A DNA stretch of 51,416 bases, from IMG/VR virus record IMGVR_UViG_3300030012_001510, positions 1-51,416 of that record. The stretch is one strand, 5' to 3'. The stretch comes from a virus. The stretch's first letter is position 1; every line of letters starts with the position of its first letter. A program made the translations under genes and the position numbers. The notes under the pieces are model-generated. The model did not search any database. It saw only the letters and a program-made list of their open reading frames with translations, and was not told the DNA's origin. Positions 1-6,668 of this stretch are shown piece by piece.

Positions 1-153
1 ACAGGAAAAATGGTAAATATGATTAAGTCGGGTATTATAGATCCACTACTAGTCACCAAGAGCGCTCTTCAAAATGCAGCTTCTGTAGCGACAACAATAT
101 TATCTACTGATTGTGTAATTAATAATTTAAGGATAGATGAAGGCAATAGGTAG
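1..153 (+). CDS. groEL: Chaperonin GroEL, C-terminal fragment (cut by window edge)
   Basis: The frame is open from base 1 to a TAG at 151-153 and gives about 50 residues, including [20 protein letters not shown] followed by [10 protein letters not shown]. This is the diagnostic C-terminal equatorial segment of GroEL (typically G-[VI]-[IV]-D-P..V...ALQNAASVA). GroEL forms the double-ring ATP-driven folding chamber. The start lies outside the window. There is no Gly-Met repeat tail: the protein ends [12 protein letters not shown]. The groES start at 137 lies inside this gene (17-base overlap), so the two are co-transcribed and probably translationally coupled. The order groEL-groES is the reverse of the usual bacterial groES-groEL operon. 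Identification is firm; whether the whole gene is intact cannot be seen. Confidence 0.9.
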   Translation, partial: TGKMVNMIKSGIIDPLLVTKSALQNAASVATTILSTDCVINNLRIDEGNR

Positions 154-397
154 AAATTTAATTATAATAAAAGAAAAAGAAGGCACTACTAAAACAGATG
201 GTGGTTTACTTCTTTCAGAAAACCAGAGAGAAGATATACGCTATGTCAAAGCAAGTGTTGTATCTGCAGGAGAAGAAGTAGCAGGCATTAAAGAAAAAGA
301 CATTATATACTTTGATCGCCATGCTGGTCATAAAATAGAGGTTGATAAAAAATCTTATCACGTTATAAAGTCAGGTGACATAGTTGTTGTATTATGA
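137..397 (+). CDS. groES: Co-chaperonin GroES
   Basis: An 86-aa Cpn10-fold protein, slightly shorter than bacterial GroES (about 95 aa). It starts [14 protein letters not shown], has a mobile loop [12 protein letters not shown] in which GGLLL matches the GroEL-binding G-G-[IVL]-[VL]-L tripeptide region, and ends [12 protein letters not shown] like the final GroES strand. It should cap the GroEL chamber encoded just upstream. ATG at 137 lies within the end of groEL; the stop overlaps the next ATG (ATGA at 394-397), so the first three genes form a coupled series. A phage pair of chaperonin and co-chaperonin presumably folds capsid or tail proteins; that is inference. Confidence 0.88.
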   Translation: MKAIGRNLIIIKEKEGTTKTDGGLLLSENQREDIRYVKASVVSAGEEVAGIKEKDIIYFDRHAGHKIEVDKKSYHVIKSGDIVVVL

Positions 398-834
398 GGT
401 TAGACGCTAGTGATATTAGAGAACTAAACCTCTTGAAGCACTACCGAATTATAAGAAAATGGGCTTGTCGTAATAATGATTTAAACGATGCAGATCTAGA
501 ACTTCTTATATACCTTGATTGTATGGAGTTTTTCACTAAGAAAGACTTTGAAATGGGTGTTTATTCTTACAGCTGGGATAACCGCAGATGGAATAGGTTG
601 TTGAAACAAGACTGGATTAAAGTCTGGAGGCATAGAAACAGGTCTACTCAAAAGTACCATATATACAAAGTGTCTTTTAAAGGCAAGCAGCTAATAAGTA
701 GAATATACAGAATAATGCTTGGCGAAGAAGATATAAACACAGGTAGACGAAACAAGATAATTAATGGCGATACATATACTGATAAAGTTATGACAAAAGC
801 TATTTATAACGTAAACAAAGATAAAAATAGATGA
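394..834 (+). CDS. Putative winged-helix DNA-binding protein
   Basis: 146 aa, basic, mostly predicted helical. Residues about 15-105 read like a small winged-helix domain: RIIRKWACRNNDLNDADLEL (an N-terminal helix pair), then a helix-turn-helix-like stretch FFTKKDFEMG...RWNRLLKQDWI, then a wing-like KVWRHRNRSTQKYHIYKVS and a final helix KGKQLISRIYRIMLG. This resembles MarR-type folds by eye only. It could be a regulator of the rightward genes or a small-terminase-type DNA binder. It overlaps groES (ATGA) and the next gene (ATGA at 831-834). No clear family name from sequence alone. Confidence 0.45.
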   Translation: MRLDASDIRELNLLKHYRIIRKWACRNNDLNDADLELLIYLDCMEFFTKKDFEMGVYSYSWDNRRWNRLLKQDWIKVWRHRNRSTQKYHIYKVSFKGKQLISRIYRIMLGEEDINTGRRNKIINGDTYTDKVMTKAIYNVNKDKNR

Positions 835-1274
835 GTATATTTCAAGATATGAAAGCTGGAGCAGTAGGGGCATTAGGGGGCATGATAACAAACGATGGAT
901 ATATGTCTGCTAGCGATTTACAAGCGTCTCAAGATAGAGAAGCCGCTAGAAGAGCTCAAAGAGCAGAAGAAATACAAAGTTTTTTTTCGTCAAAACAAAA
1001 CAAAACTAACGCAACACCTAGAACAGCTTTTGTAAACAGAGAGGAGGCAGCAGGCGGCGCTGAAAATCTAGCTAGATTAGAATCACTTAAAACAAGAGGA
1101 CCAGTAGTTAGACCAGTTGAGTTGACAAATGTTCCTCCAGCTCCAGCAGCAGCAGCTGCTATGCAGCCTGTTTTTAATGAACCAACTCAGCAAAGCGCTA
1201 ATCAAATATTCGGTGATTTATTTGCAAGACAAAATGCGGTAGGAGCACCAATGATGTTTAAAATAAATAAATAA
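831..1274 (+). CDS. Small probable virion protein, Ala/Pro-rich
   Basis: 147 aa. N-terminal residues 1-25 are Gly/Ala-rich and mildly hydrophobic (MKAGAVGALGGMI), followed by a charged helix (QASQDREAARRAQRAEEIQ), then a Pro/Ala-rich linker (VPPAPAAAAAMQPV). The composition suits a minor structural or internal virion protein, but no family is recognised. It overlaps the upstream stop by ATGA and is followed after 7 bases by another small gene, all on the same strand. Confidence 0.6.
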   Translation: MSIFQDMKAGAVGALGGMITNDGYMSASDLQASQDREAARRAQRAEEIQSFFSSKQNKTNATPRTAFVNREEAAGGAENLARLESLKTRGPVVRPVELTNVPPAPAAAAAMQPVFNEPTQQSANQIFGDLFARQNAVGAPMMFKINK

Positions 1275-1281
1275 ATAAATT

Positions 1282-1497
1282 ATGCATAAAATAGATAAAA
1301 ATTACAATGCTACAATGGCATCTAAAAATGTTCATGGAGTAGTTGGAGAAAACTCAATATGGGACGGGCCATTAGATCAGAATGGAAGACCTCACGGAGT
1401 TGGATCTAGTTCTGGTATTACAGGCATGCAGGTGCTAAAAGCTAAAAGTTATTATACTGGTCAACCAATTACAAAAACAGCTAAAGTATATAAATAA
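1282..1497 (+). CDS. Hypothetical small protein (71 aa)
   Basis: 71 aa, polar and Gly-rich, with segments NVHGVVGENSIWDGPLDQNG and PHGVGSSSGITGM. There is no hydrophobic segment or recognisable domain. The start has an A/T-rich leader (aaataaattATG). The stop overlaps the next start as TAATG, which supports it as a real member of the small-gene operon. Function unknown. Confidence 0.6.
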   Translation: MHKIDKNYNATMASKNVHGVVGENSIWDGPLDQNGRPHGVGSSSGITGMQVLKAKSYYTGQPITKTAKVYK

Positions 1498-1709
1498 TGT
1501 ATAAGTCTCCATTTTTAAAAAAGAAAGAAGAAGATTTTCCTGAAATTAAGGAAAAGAATCAAGGGAAATTTACAGCTTGGGCTAAGAAAAACGGCTTTAA
1601 AGACGCGTGCTCGGCAGCTAATGCTGTAATGAAAGATAAAGATAATTACAAACCTCACGTTGTCAAAATGGCTAATTATGCTAAAAATTTTGGCTGTAAA
1701 AGAAAATAA
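1497..1709 (+). CDS. Small SP-motif protein with C-terminal conserved helical module
   Basis: 70 aa, lysine-rich. It opens MYKSPFLKKKEE, the first of many short K/S-S-P-F/L/A motifs in this genome. The C-terminal 45 residues (AWAKKNGFKDACSAANAVM, then VVKMANYAKNFGC) look like a compact helical module with two Cys. The stop precedes the next ATG by three bases. No function is assigned; the placement suggests a minor virion or virion-associated protein. Confidence 0.65.
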   Translation: MYKSPFLKKKEEDFPEIKEKNQGKFTAWAKKNGFKDACSAANAVMKDKDNYKPHVVKMANYAKNFGCKRK

Positions 1710-1712
1710 GTT

Positions 1713-2060
1713 ATGACAAAATTTGGATCATCATTTATGATGAAGTCTCCGCTTTATGAGCATGGAGAAAAATTAAGACAAGAAGCTATGAAGCTTTCTA
1801 AAGAATCAAGTGGTAGAGATGATTCACCTGATTACGATAATCCTGAAGTGGTTAAACTTTTAGATCAAGCTAAAAAAGCAGATAAGTCTCATGGATCAGA
1901 TTCTCCAGCTAAAATGAAGTCTCCGCTTCACGCCCCTGTGACGGCAGCTCAAGCACTAACTTCTGACATGTATTATCAGCCTAGAGAACAAGTAGATTAT
2001 TCATCAATGACCGAAACCGCTAAAGCTTTTGGAGAATCATCAAAAAAAAAACTAAAGTAA
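1713..2060 (+). CDS. SP-motif small protein, possibly read through by -1 frameshift
   Basis: 115 aa with N-terminal FMMKSPLYEHG and an internal DSPAKMKSPLH, i.e. two copies of the SP motif, in a polar, probably disordered chain. Its last codons are TCA AAA AAA AAA CTA AAG TAA: a run of ten A (2042-2051) sits nine bases before the stop. The -1 frame after this tract is open and continues TKVKSDPVEDHSRKS into the next gene at 2105. So the product may be 115 aa, or a fused protein of about 215 aa, or the A count may be wrong in the assembly. No known family. Confidence 0.6.
   Translation: MTKFGSSFMMKSPLYEHGEKLRQEAMKLSKESSGRDDSPDYDNPEVVKLLDQAKKADKSHGSDSPAKMKSPLHAPVTAAQALTSDMYYQPREQVDYSSMTETAKAFGESSKKKLK
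2042..2051 (+). other. A10 slippery tract before the stop of 1713-2060
   Basis: Ten consecutive A span the AAA AAA AAA codons just before CTA AAG TAA. The heptamer A AAA AAA is a standard -1 slip context in bacteria. A slip moves ribosomes into frame ACT AAA GTA AAA TCC, open through 2407. A one-base homopolymer error would look the same. Confidence 0.5.
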
Positions 2061-2104
2061 AATCCGACCCAGTAGAAGATCATTCAAGAAAATCAATAAA
2101 TATA

Positions 2105-2407
2105 ATGAATGAAATAAATGCTACAAATAAAAAAAATTATGAGTGGTTTAAGGATAATACTGAAGTAAAGAATCTTCCAGATTATGGCGTCGTAAGAGTA
2201 GATAAAAATGGCAACATCTATAGTGCAAGTATTCTTGGCGAACAAGGAGAGGACAGCGGAGTAGAAGGATACACTGTAAAAAAATACCCTATTATTGGAA
2301 ATATAAATAAAGATCTTAAGAACTTTGATCCAACAAAAACACTTTCAATAATGGACGTTAAAGATTTAAAAGATAATAAAGAAAAACCAATATTTAAAGG
2401 AAGTTAA
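2105..2407 (+). CDS. Hypothetical protein (100 aa), possible C-terminal part of a frameshift fusion
   Basis: 100 aa from ATG 2105 (leader aaatataATG). Segments include NYEWFKDNTEVKNLPDYGVV and RVDKNGNIYSASILGEQ; it looks like a small beta-rich domain. The same frame is open upstream to at least 2042, giving a plausible lysine/serine-rich linker (KSDPVEDHSRKS) that joins naturally to the upstream gene through the A10 tract. The ATG may therefore be an internal methionine. Followed after one base by the next gene. Family unknown. Confidence 0.6.
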   Translation: MNEINATNKKNYEWFKDNTEVKNLPDYGVVRVDKNGNIYSASILGEQGEDSGVEGYTVKKYPIIGNINKDLKNFDPTKTLSIMDVKDLKDNKEKPIFKGS

Positions 2408-2408
2408 A

Positions 2409-2717
2409 ATGGGATATCAAAAAGGACATTACGGAAAATACACAGGTAACGCACCCTGCTGCATGGATCATGCGCACACAAAAGTTACTAGCAAAAATTA
2501 TAAAGCAGCAGAAAGAGATGATGCTGCTCATATTGATTATTTAAAGCGAGATGTGCTTTATGATGATCACCATGGTCATAGCGATGAAAAAATGACTGCT
2601 GATGAAAAGCATATTTCTAAATTAGCAGGCGACATGAAATATGACAAAAAACACCATGGATCTGCAGCGCATTTGCATGATGAATTTACAAGAAAAAACA
2701 ATATAGATCACAAATAA
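2409..2717 (+). CDS. Histidine-rich small protein
   Basis: 102 aa with 13 His, clustered as CCMDHAH, DDHHGHS and KKHHGSAAHLHDE, plus a Cys-Cys pair and many Asp. The composition points to metal binding, but no metalloprotein family is recognised. It lies in the small-gene operon between a hypothetical gene and an MGHSP-repeat protein that is also rich in Met/His, so the two may work together. ATG follows the upstream stop after one base. Confidence 0.6.
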   Translation: MGYQKGHYGKYTGNAPCCMDHAHTKVTSKNYKAAERDDAAHIDYLKRDVLYDDHHGHSDEKMTADEKHISKLAGDMKYDKKHHGSAAHLHDEFTRKNNIDHK

Positions 2718-2728
2718 AAATAAACATT

Positions 2729-3232
2729 ATGCCTTACGGAAAAAAATCACCAGCTGAAATGGGACATAGTCCACTTGAAGGACACTGCATGGGTTCTGCA
2801 GCTAAAATGGGACATGATTCACCAGCTAAAAACCATCATTATGGTACTAGAAAAGGAGAGTCAATAAAACAAGAAAGAAAAAATTTAATGCAAGACATGC
2901 CTGTAGACAATAGAGCTGGTTCTTGGATGTCAAAGCACGCGATGAACTCTAGAATGAGTCCTATGCGTATGGGTCATAGCCCAGCTGAAATGGGACACGA
3001 GTCTCCTGCTAAAAACATAGATCCAAAAAAAGTATTAAAAGGAGCAGCTAAAATAGCAGTAGGTATTAATCCTTTAGATTCAGGGATTGCTGTACCAGCA
3101 AGAGAAATTTATAAAGCAGCGAAAAAAGTAGGAAAAGGATTAAAAAAAGTAGCTAAAAGAGTAAAAGAAGATATGACAGGCGGTTTTGAGCGTGCTAGAA
3201 TAAGACGCGAAATGCGAGGAGGAAAATCATAA
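2729..3232 (+). CDS. SP-motif repeat protein (MGHSPAEMGH repeats) with basic C-terminus
   Basis: 167 aa. The N-terminal 95 residues hold degenerate repeats of about ten residues: KSPAEMGHSPLEGH, AAKMGHDSPAKN, SPMRMGHSPAEMGHESPAKN. The C-terminal 70 residues are strongly basic, with a Gly-containing hydrophobic stretch (LKGAAKIAVGINPLDSGIAV) and helices KAAKKVGKGLKKVAKRVKE, which could bind membrane or nucleic acid. No known family. It is the strongest example of the SP-motif group. Confidence 0.6.
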   Translation: MPYGKKSPAEMGHSPLEGHCMGSAAKMGHDSPAKNHHYGTRKGESIKQERKNLMQDMPVDNRAGSWMSKHAMNSRMSPMRMGHSPAEMGHESPAKNIDPKKVLKGAAKIAVGINPLDSGIAVPAREIYKAAKKVGKGLKKVAKRVKEDMTGGFERARIRREMRGGKS

Positions 3233-3240
3233 ATTAAGAC

Positions 3241-3663
3241 TTGAAAAAAAATATAAGTAAAATATATTATAAACCTAATTGGGATAAAGTTTGCAAATAT
3301 TATTTTAAAGAATCTGATATAGATATTGACAATTTTTACGGTGATGTATTATACGTAGGAATGGGTAGTGCTTATGGTCCTAGAAAACAATCTAATAAAG
3401 TTAATTCAACAACTATAATAGAAAAAAGCCAAGAAATAATTAAAGCATTTAATATACCAGAGAAAAAATGGAAAATAATAGAAGCTGATGCTTATGATAT
3501 TGACTTAAATAAAAATAAATATGATTTTATATTTATAGATATTTTTTTATATAAAATACCTAAATCTAAATATAATTTTCTATTAAATAAATATAGCAAA
3601 TATTTAAAAAAAGAAGGTAAAATATTTTTTGCAAAATCAATACCTTTAGACGAAAACAATTAA
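3241..3663 (+). CDS. Class I SAM-methyltransferase/spermidine-synthase-like protein
   Basis: 140 aa. Rossmann-type signature: GDVLYVGMGSAYG (residues 35-46, motif I with G40, G42, G46), acidic end of strand 2 TTIIEKSQEII (E61), IIEADAYDI (D83), and YDFIFIDI (motif IV). The order matches spermidine-synthase/SAM-methyltransferase folds, but it is short and lacks the C-terminal half of full enzymes. An in-frame stop at 3235-3237 forces a start at TTG 3241 or later; no ATG occurs until 3361, inside motif I. About 14% GC in a sampled 120 bases (3481-3600), far below its neighbours, which suggests recently acquired cargo. Substrate unknown. Confidence 0.6.
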   Translation: MKKNISKIYYKPNWDKVCKYYFKESDIDIDNFYGDVLYVGMGSAYGPRKQSNKVNSTTIIEKSQEIIKAFNIPEKKWKIIEADAYDIDLNKNKYDFIFIDIFLYKIPKSKYNFLLNKYSKYLKKEGKIFFAKSIPLDENN

Positions 3664-3675
3664 TAAAAATAAAAA

Positions 3676-4269
3676 ATGGCAAAATTTTTAAAAGTATACT
3701 GTCACGGAACTCCATGCGGAAACGTTTCATTAAATGACGGTAAAACACAAGGTAATTCTGGTATATTAACAGAAGGCGTAGGAACCGAAGCTAGTGGTTA
3801 TCATTTAATAAATTTAGACAAAGTAATAGGTGTTGATATGACTGATCCTAAATACTTAAGCTTAATATTAAAAACACCTAGTCAAAGTCCACAATATAAA
3901 GACGAGCAAAGTGAATCACCACCTACAAAATTTGATAACAAATCAAACATAATATCTAGTATAGGCTTTGTTTGGGGTTACTGTGGAATGGATTATAACG
4001 CAGAGACTAACACTCTTGTAAGTTTATATGATAAATCGTGGGCCGCCGAATCAAAAGTTCCAGCTTGTACTCAAGAAAAAACTGTAAAATATAAGTGGAG
4101 AGCTCATAAGCAATTACAAGACGTAATAAATTCAGCTCCAGGAAACGGAGTAATAGAATGGACGCCAAACGATATATTAGGCGTAGATCCAGCAAATGAA
4201 GAGGATTGTACTGGTTTTGAATTAAAGCTATTAGGATTTGTATTTATTAACAAAGCAGTCGAAGAATAG
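3676..4269 (+). CDS. Probable minor virion protein (197 aa)
   Basis: 197 aa with an N-terminus MAKFLKVYCHGTPCGNVSLN, a mixed alpha/beta composition and five scattered Cys. It contains YHLINLDKVIGVDMTDP, echoing the 'VI-x-VD' strand phrases of the next three genes. It is a member of a run of similar-sized genes with A-rich leaders (aaaaataaaaaATG), which argues for a shared role such as decoration or tail-fibre-associated proteins. No family recognised. Confidence 0.6.
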   Translation: MAKFLKVYCHGTPCGNVSLNDGKTQGNSGILTEGVGTEASGYHLINLDKVIGVDMTDPKYLSLILKTPSQSPQYKDEQSESPPTKFDNKSNIISSIGFVWGYCGMDYNAETNTLVSLYDKSWAAESKVPACTQEKTVKYKWRAHKQLQDVINSAPGNGVIEWTPNDILGVDPANEEDCTGFELKLLGFVFINKAVEE

Positions 4270-4295
4270 TAAAAACATTAATAAAAAAATAAAAA

Positions 4296-4847
4296 ATGGG
4301 AGCAAAAATACAGTTTAAACCAAGTAAAGAATCGATTCTAGCGCAAGCTGACAACGATGATATAGTAAGACCAAATGTTTCTATAGACGTAGACGATATA
4401 GTGGCGGTAGGATCAAAAATAAATAAGTTTACATGGGAATTTCCAGATGGCGGAGATGAGTATGTTTTTTACACGCCTGAAAAAGTAATACTATTTTTAG
4501 ATGGCCTAGAATACAGCAGTGTTTATGGGGCAGGCGTTGGTGCCTTTGGACCTGCAAATAGATTTATGTGTGGTTTTGGAGTTTATGATTCATTAGATAG
4601 AAGAGCAGCTGATGCCATTAAAAGTGGAGGGGAACCTCTACCAACTAATTTTGGTAAATTTCAAAAAGAATTTAACATAGTAGACGCTACGGTTAAAGCT
4701 ATAGAGTCTTTACCTGGAAATCAGGGCGTTACAGTAGTAGAAGTAGGAGTTGACGCAGGTGAACAATATGGAATTGATTCAAGCCACGCGCCAGGAAACT
4801 TCGGCCCAACACCTTCACAAGCAAATGAACCAGAAGGGGCAAAATAA
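4296..4847 (+). CDS. Probable minor virion protein (183 aa)
   Basis: 183 aa, acidic. It contains VSIDVDDIVAVGSKINKFTW near the N-terminus and a Gly/Pro/Asp-rich tail after residue 155. It has an A/T-rich leader (aaaaaataaaaaATG). It sits between the 197-aa gene and the two tandem paralogues. No recognised domain; assignment as a structural protein is by context. Confidence 0.55.
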   Translation: MGAKIQFKPSKESILAQADNDDIVRPNVSIDVDDIVAVGSKINKFTWEFPDGGDEYVFYTPEKVILFLDGLEYSSVYGAGVGAFGPANRFMCGFGVYDSLDRRAADAIKSGGEPLPTNFGKFQKEFNIVDATVKAIESLPGNQGVTVVEVGVDAGEQYGIDSSHAPGNFGPTPSQANEPEGAK

Positions 4848-4883
4848 ATTTAAAATAAATATTAAAGACTAAACACAAAAAAT

Positions 4884-5168
4884 ATGTCAACAAGATTAAA
4901 ATTATCAGAATCAGTAGTGATAAACGCTGATGAAATAGTTAGCATTACCACAGAATCCGTTAATAAAGTTTTGGTAATTAACACTACTACATCTGGTTTT
5001 GGAGATGAAGTCCAAGGCGGAATAACAATAGAAGCTGGATCAGGTAAAGCGGCTAATTTAGCGGCGGCTATGAACACTGCTTTATTAGGAGCACCAAGCG
5101 GTAGACTAATAAAAGTACCGGCAGGTGATTACACTGTAGGAGCTATCGGATACGCTAACTCATTTTAA
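4884..5168 (+). CDS. Small virion-type protein, paralogue 1
   Basis: 94 aa. It is visibly related to the next gene: ANLAAAMNTALLGAPSGRLI aligns with TALISAVNSALTANPGGRVI, followed by V-P-..-DYT(V/I)..I.Y in both. Both start with a short beta-type N-terminus (KLSESVVINADEIVSITT / KINSQVFNADTFIAVMPG). This indicates a tandem duplication. Likely a small beta-rich decoration or fibre-associated protein; function unknown. Confidence 0.6.
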   Translation: MSTRLKLSESVVINADEIVSITTESVNKVLVINTTTSGFGDEVQGGITIEAGSGKAANLAAAMNTALLGAPSGRLIKVPAGDYTVGAIGYANSF

Positions 5169-5189
5169 TAATTAAAAACAAAAATAAAA

Positions 5190-5507
5190 ATGGCACAATA
5201 TATAAAAATAAACTCACAAGTTTTTAATGCCGATACTTTTATAGCGGTTATGCCCGGCGATGAATTTGAGAACGCAGGCGTAAGTTCATCAGTAATGAGT
5301 ATTGTCACCACTTCAACATTTTTTGATGGTAATAATGAAGAAACAATGAATTACTGGAATATAACTACAGGAAGCGCTGCTCAGGCAACTGCGTTAATTT
5401 CAGCTGTAAATTCAGCTTTAACAGCTAATCCTGGAGGTAGAGTAATAGAAGTACCGTCTTCTAACGACTACACAATATCAAGTATTGTTTACGTAAAAGG
5501 TAATTAA
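5190..5507 (+). CDS. Small virion-type protein, paralogue 2
   Basis: 105 aa, paralogue of the preceding gene (shared N-S-A-L..P-G-G-R-V-I-E-V-P and DYT-I-S-S-I-V-Y C-terminus). It differs by a longer central loop (DGNNEETMNYWNITTGS). The stop shares its A with the next start (TAATG at 5505-5509). No known domain family. Confidence 0.6.
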   Translation: MAQYIKINSQVFNADTFIAVMPGDEFENAGVSSSVMSIVTTSTFFDGNNEETMNYWNITTGSAAQATALISAVNSALTANPGGRVIEVPSSNDYTISSIVYVKGN

Positions 5508-5668
5508 TGAGATCAACAGGTTTAGGAGACAGCATAGAAAAGTTTACTAAAGCTACAGGTATTAAGAAGGTTGTAGACACAATGAGCAAAGGATTAAATA
5601 TTCCTTGTGGCTGTGAAGCTAGAAAAGGGGCTTTAAATAAAATGTTTCCTTACAAAAAAAAACAATAA
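5507..5668 (+). CDS. Small conserved-looking protein (53 aa)
   Basis: 53 aa: amphipathic helix GLGDSIEKFTKATGIKKVVD, then NIPCGCEARKGALNKMFPYK with a C-G-C pair. The compact shape and TAATG coupling to the upstream gene make it a real gene although short. It ends TAC AAA AAA AAA CAA TAA, i.e. nine A (5654-5662) one codon before the stop, and the -1 frame from there is open into the ATP-grasp-like gene that has no start codon of its own. Function unknown. Confidence 0.65.
   Translation: MRSTGLGDSIEKFTKATGIKKVVDTMSKGLNIPCGCEARKGALNKMFPYKKKQ
5654..5662 (+). other. A9 slippery tract linking the 53-aa gene to the ATP-grasp frame
   Basis: Nine A followed by C give overlapping A AAA AAA and A AAA AAC heptamers in the ribosome frame. 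A -1 slip leads to ACA ATA AAA AAC AAC TGG and then 243 further sense codons. It is the second such arrangement in this window. Confidence 0.5.
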
Positions 5669-6396
5669 AAAACAACTGGTATCCTAAGTTTAATTATTCT
5701 TACGTATTAGAAAAATATAAATTAGAATTTGGTAAAGATTATCAAGAAACATTAAATATTAGAAATAATATAAAGTGTGAAAATTTAAAAAAGCTTAATA
5801 ATAAATATTTCGCTAAAAAATTTTTTATAAAGCATGGATTGAATGTTGCAAATTTAATATATTATTCAAATACTAAAGAAAATTTTGAAAGATTTTTTAA
5901 CGGCAAGTTTGTAGTTAAACCAGCTCATATGTCTGAAAGCAGAAATGTTTTTAAAAAGTCAACTCAAAAACTATATGGTAATTACGCCATGAATAAAGTT
6001 TTTGATAAATCTGCTGGAGAAAAAGAACCGTTGATGCTTGATCAAGCCGAAAGAGGTGTTATTATAGAAGAATATATAAGAGCAAAATACGAATTAAAAG
6101 TTTTTGTTCTTTATGGGAATCCTATAATAGCGTCTCTTCAAAACGGTCTAAACAACGTAATAGACTATATACAAGAAGAAAATAAATACATAGATTTAAA
6201 AGATACATATAAAAAAATATCTAACATAGCAAAGGAGTTAAGATTAGATTTTTTTAGAATAGATTTTTTAATAAAAGAAAATATAGCCTATGCTTCAGAG
6301 TTTGCGTTTAGGCCTTCAACAACAATGCCTAAAAACATTACAGAATTAATATATAATAAATGGCTTTTAAACTCAATAATCCACCGTATAAAATAG
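5665..6396 (+). CDS. ATP-grasp-like ligase without a canonical start codon
   Basis: The frame is open from 5641 to 6396; about 240 aa is clearly coding from 5665. Features of ATP-grasp enzymes (TupA-like or D-Ala-ligase type): LNNKYFAKKFFIKHG (start of the ATP-binding lobe), GKFVVKPAHMSESRNVF (strand plus Gly/Ser-containing loop), GVIIEEYIRAKYELKVFVLY (adenine hinge), LRLDFFRIDFLIKENIAYASEFAFRP (metal/phosphate-binding strand pair). Such enzymes join a carboxylate to an amine using ATP. No ATG, GTG or TTG precedes 5839, and TTG 5839 would remove conserved N-terminal sequence; initiation by a rare codon, by -1 frameshift at the A9 tract, or a sequence error are all possible. About 16% GC near its start (5701-5820). 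Confidence 0.6.
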   Translation: MKNNWYPKFNYSYVLEKYKLEFGKDYQETLNIRNNIKCENLKKLNNKYFAKKFFIKHGLNVANLIYYSNTKENFERFFNGKFVVKPAHMSESRNVFKKSTQKLYGNYAMNKVFDKSAGEKEPLMLDQAERGVIIEEYIRAKYELKVFVLYGNPIIASLQNGLNNVIDYIQEENKYIDLKDTYKKISNIAKELRLDFFRIDFLIKENIAYASEFAFRPSTTMPKNITELIYNKWLLNSIIHRIK

Positions 6397-6668
6397 ACAA
6401 TACTCCAATATATCACGTAAATATGGAAGACGATGTTTTGGGTAAAGCTAATAATAATGGTACAATTATTATTAATAAAGACGTAGATCCTTCTAGACTT
6501 CAAGACGTTATAAACCACGAAATGGTTCATATAAACCAAATGAAACGCGGTGATCTTAATTATGATGACAAAAACGTTTATTGGAAAGGTAAAGTTTATC
6601 CAAGAAATAAAATGAACGAAGGAGCAAAAAACCTGCCTTGGGAAGACGAGGCTTATAAAAATGCCTAA
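6360..6668 (+). CDS. Small HExxH zinc-metallopeptidase-like protein
   Basis: 102 aa. The motif VINHEMVHINQ (H53, E54, H57) is a standard zinc-binding HExxH helix, preceded by a beta strand (GTIIINKDVDP) as in many minimal metallopeptidases; E82 or Glu in NLPWEDEAY could be a third ligand. It overlaps the upstream gene by 37 bases and the next by eight (ATG inside AAAATGCC). Possibly a virion-associated or maturation protease, or an inactive binding protein. Activity is inferred from the motif only. Confidence 0.6.
   Translation: MAFKLNNPPYKIDNTPIYHVNMEDDVLGKANNNGTIIINKDVDPSRLQDVINHEMVHINQMKRGDLNYDDKNVYWKGKVYPRNKMNEGAKNLPWEDEAYKNA

Noticed and set aside
5839-5841. TTG as the start of the ATP-grasp-like gene
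   Set aside because: Coding-like ATP-grasp sequence continues about 58 residues upstream in the same frame.
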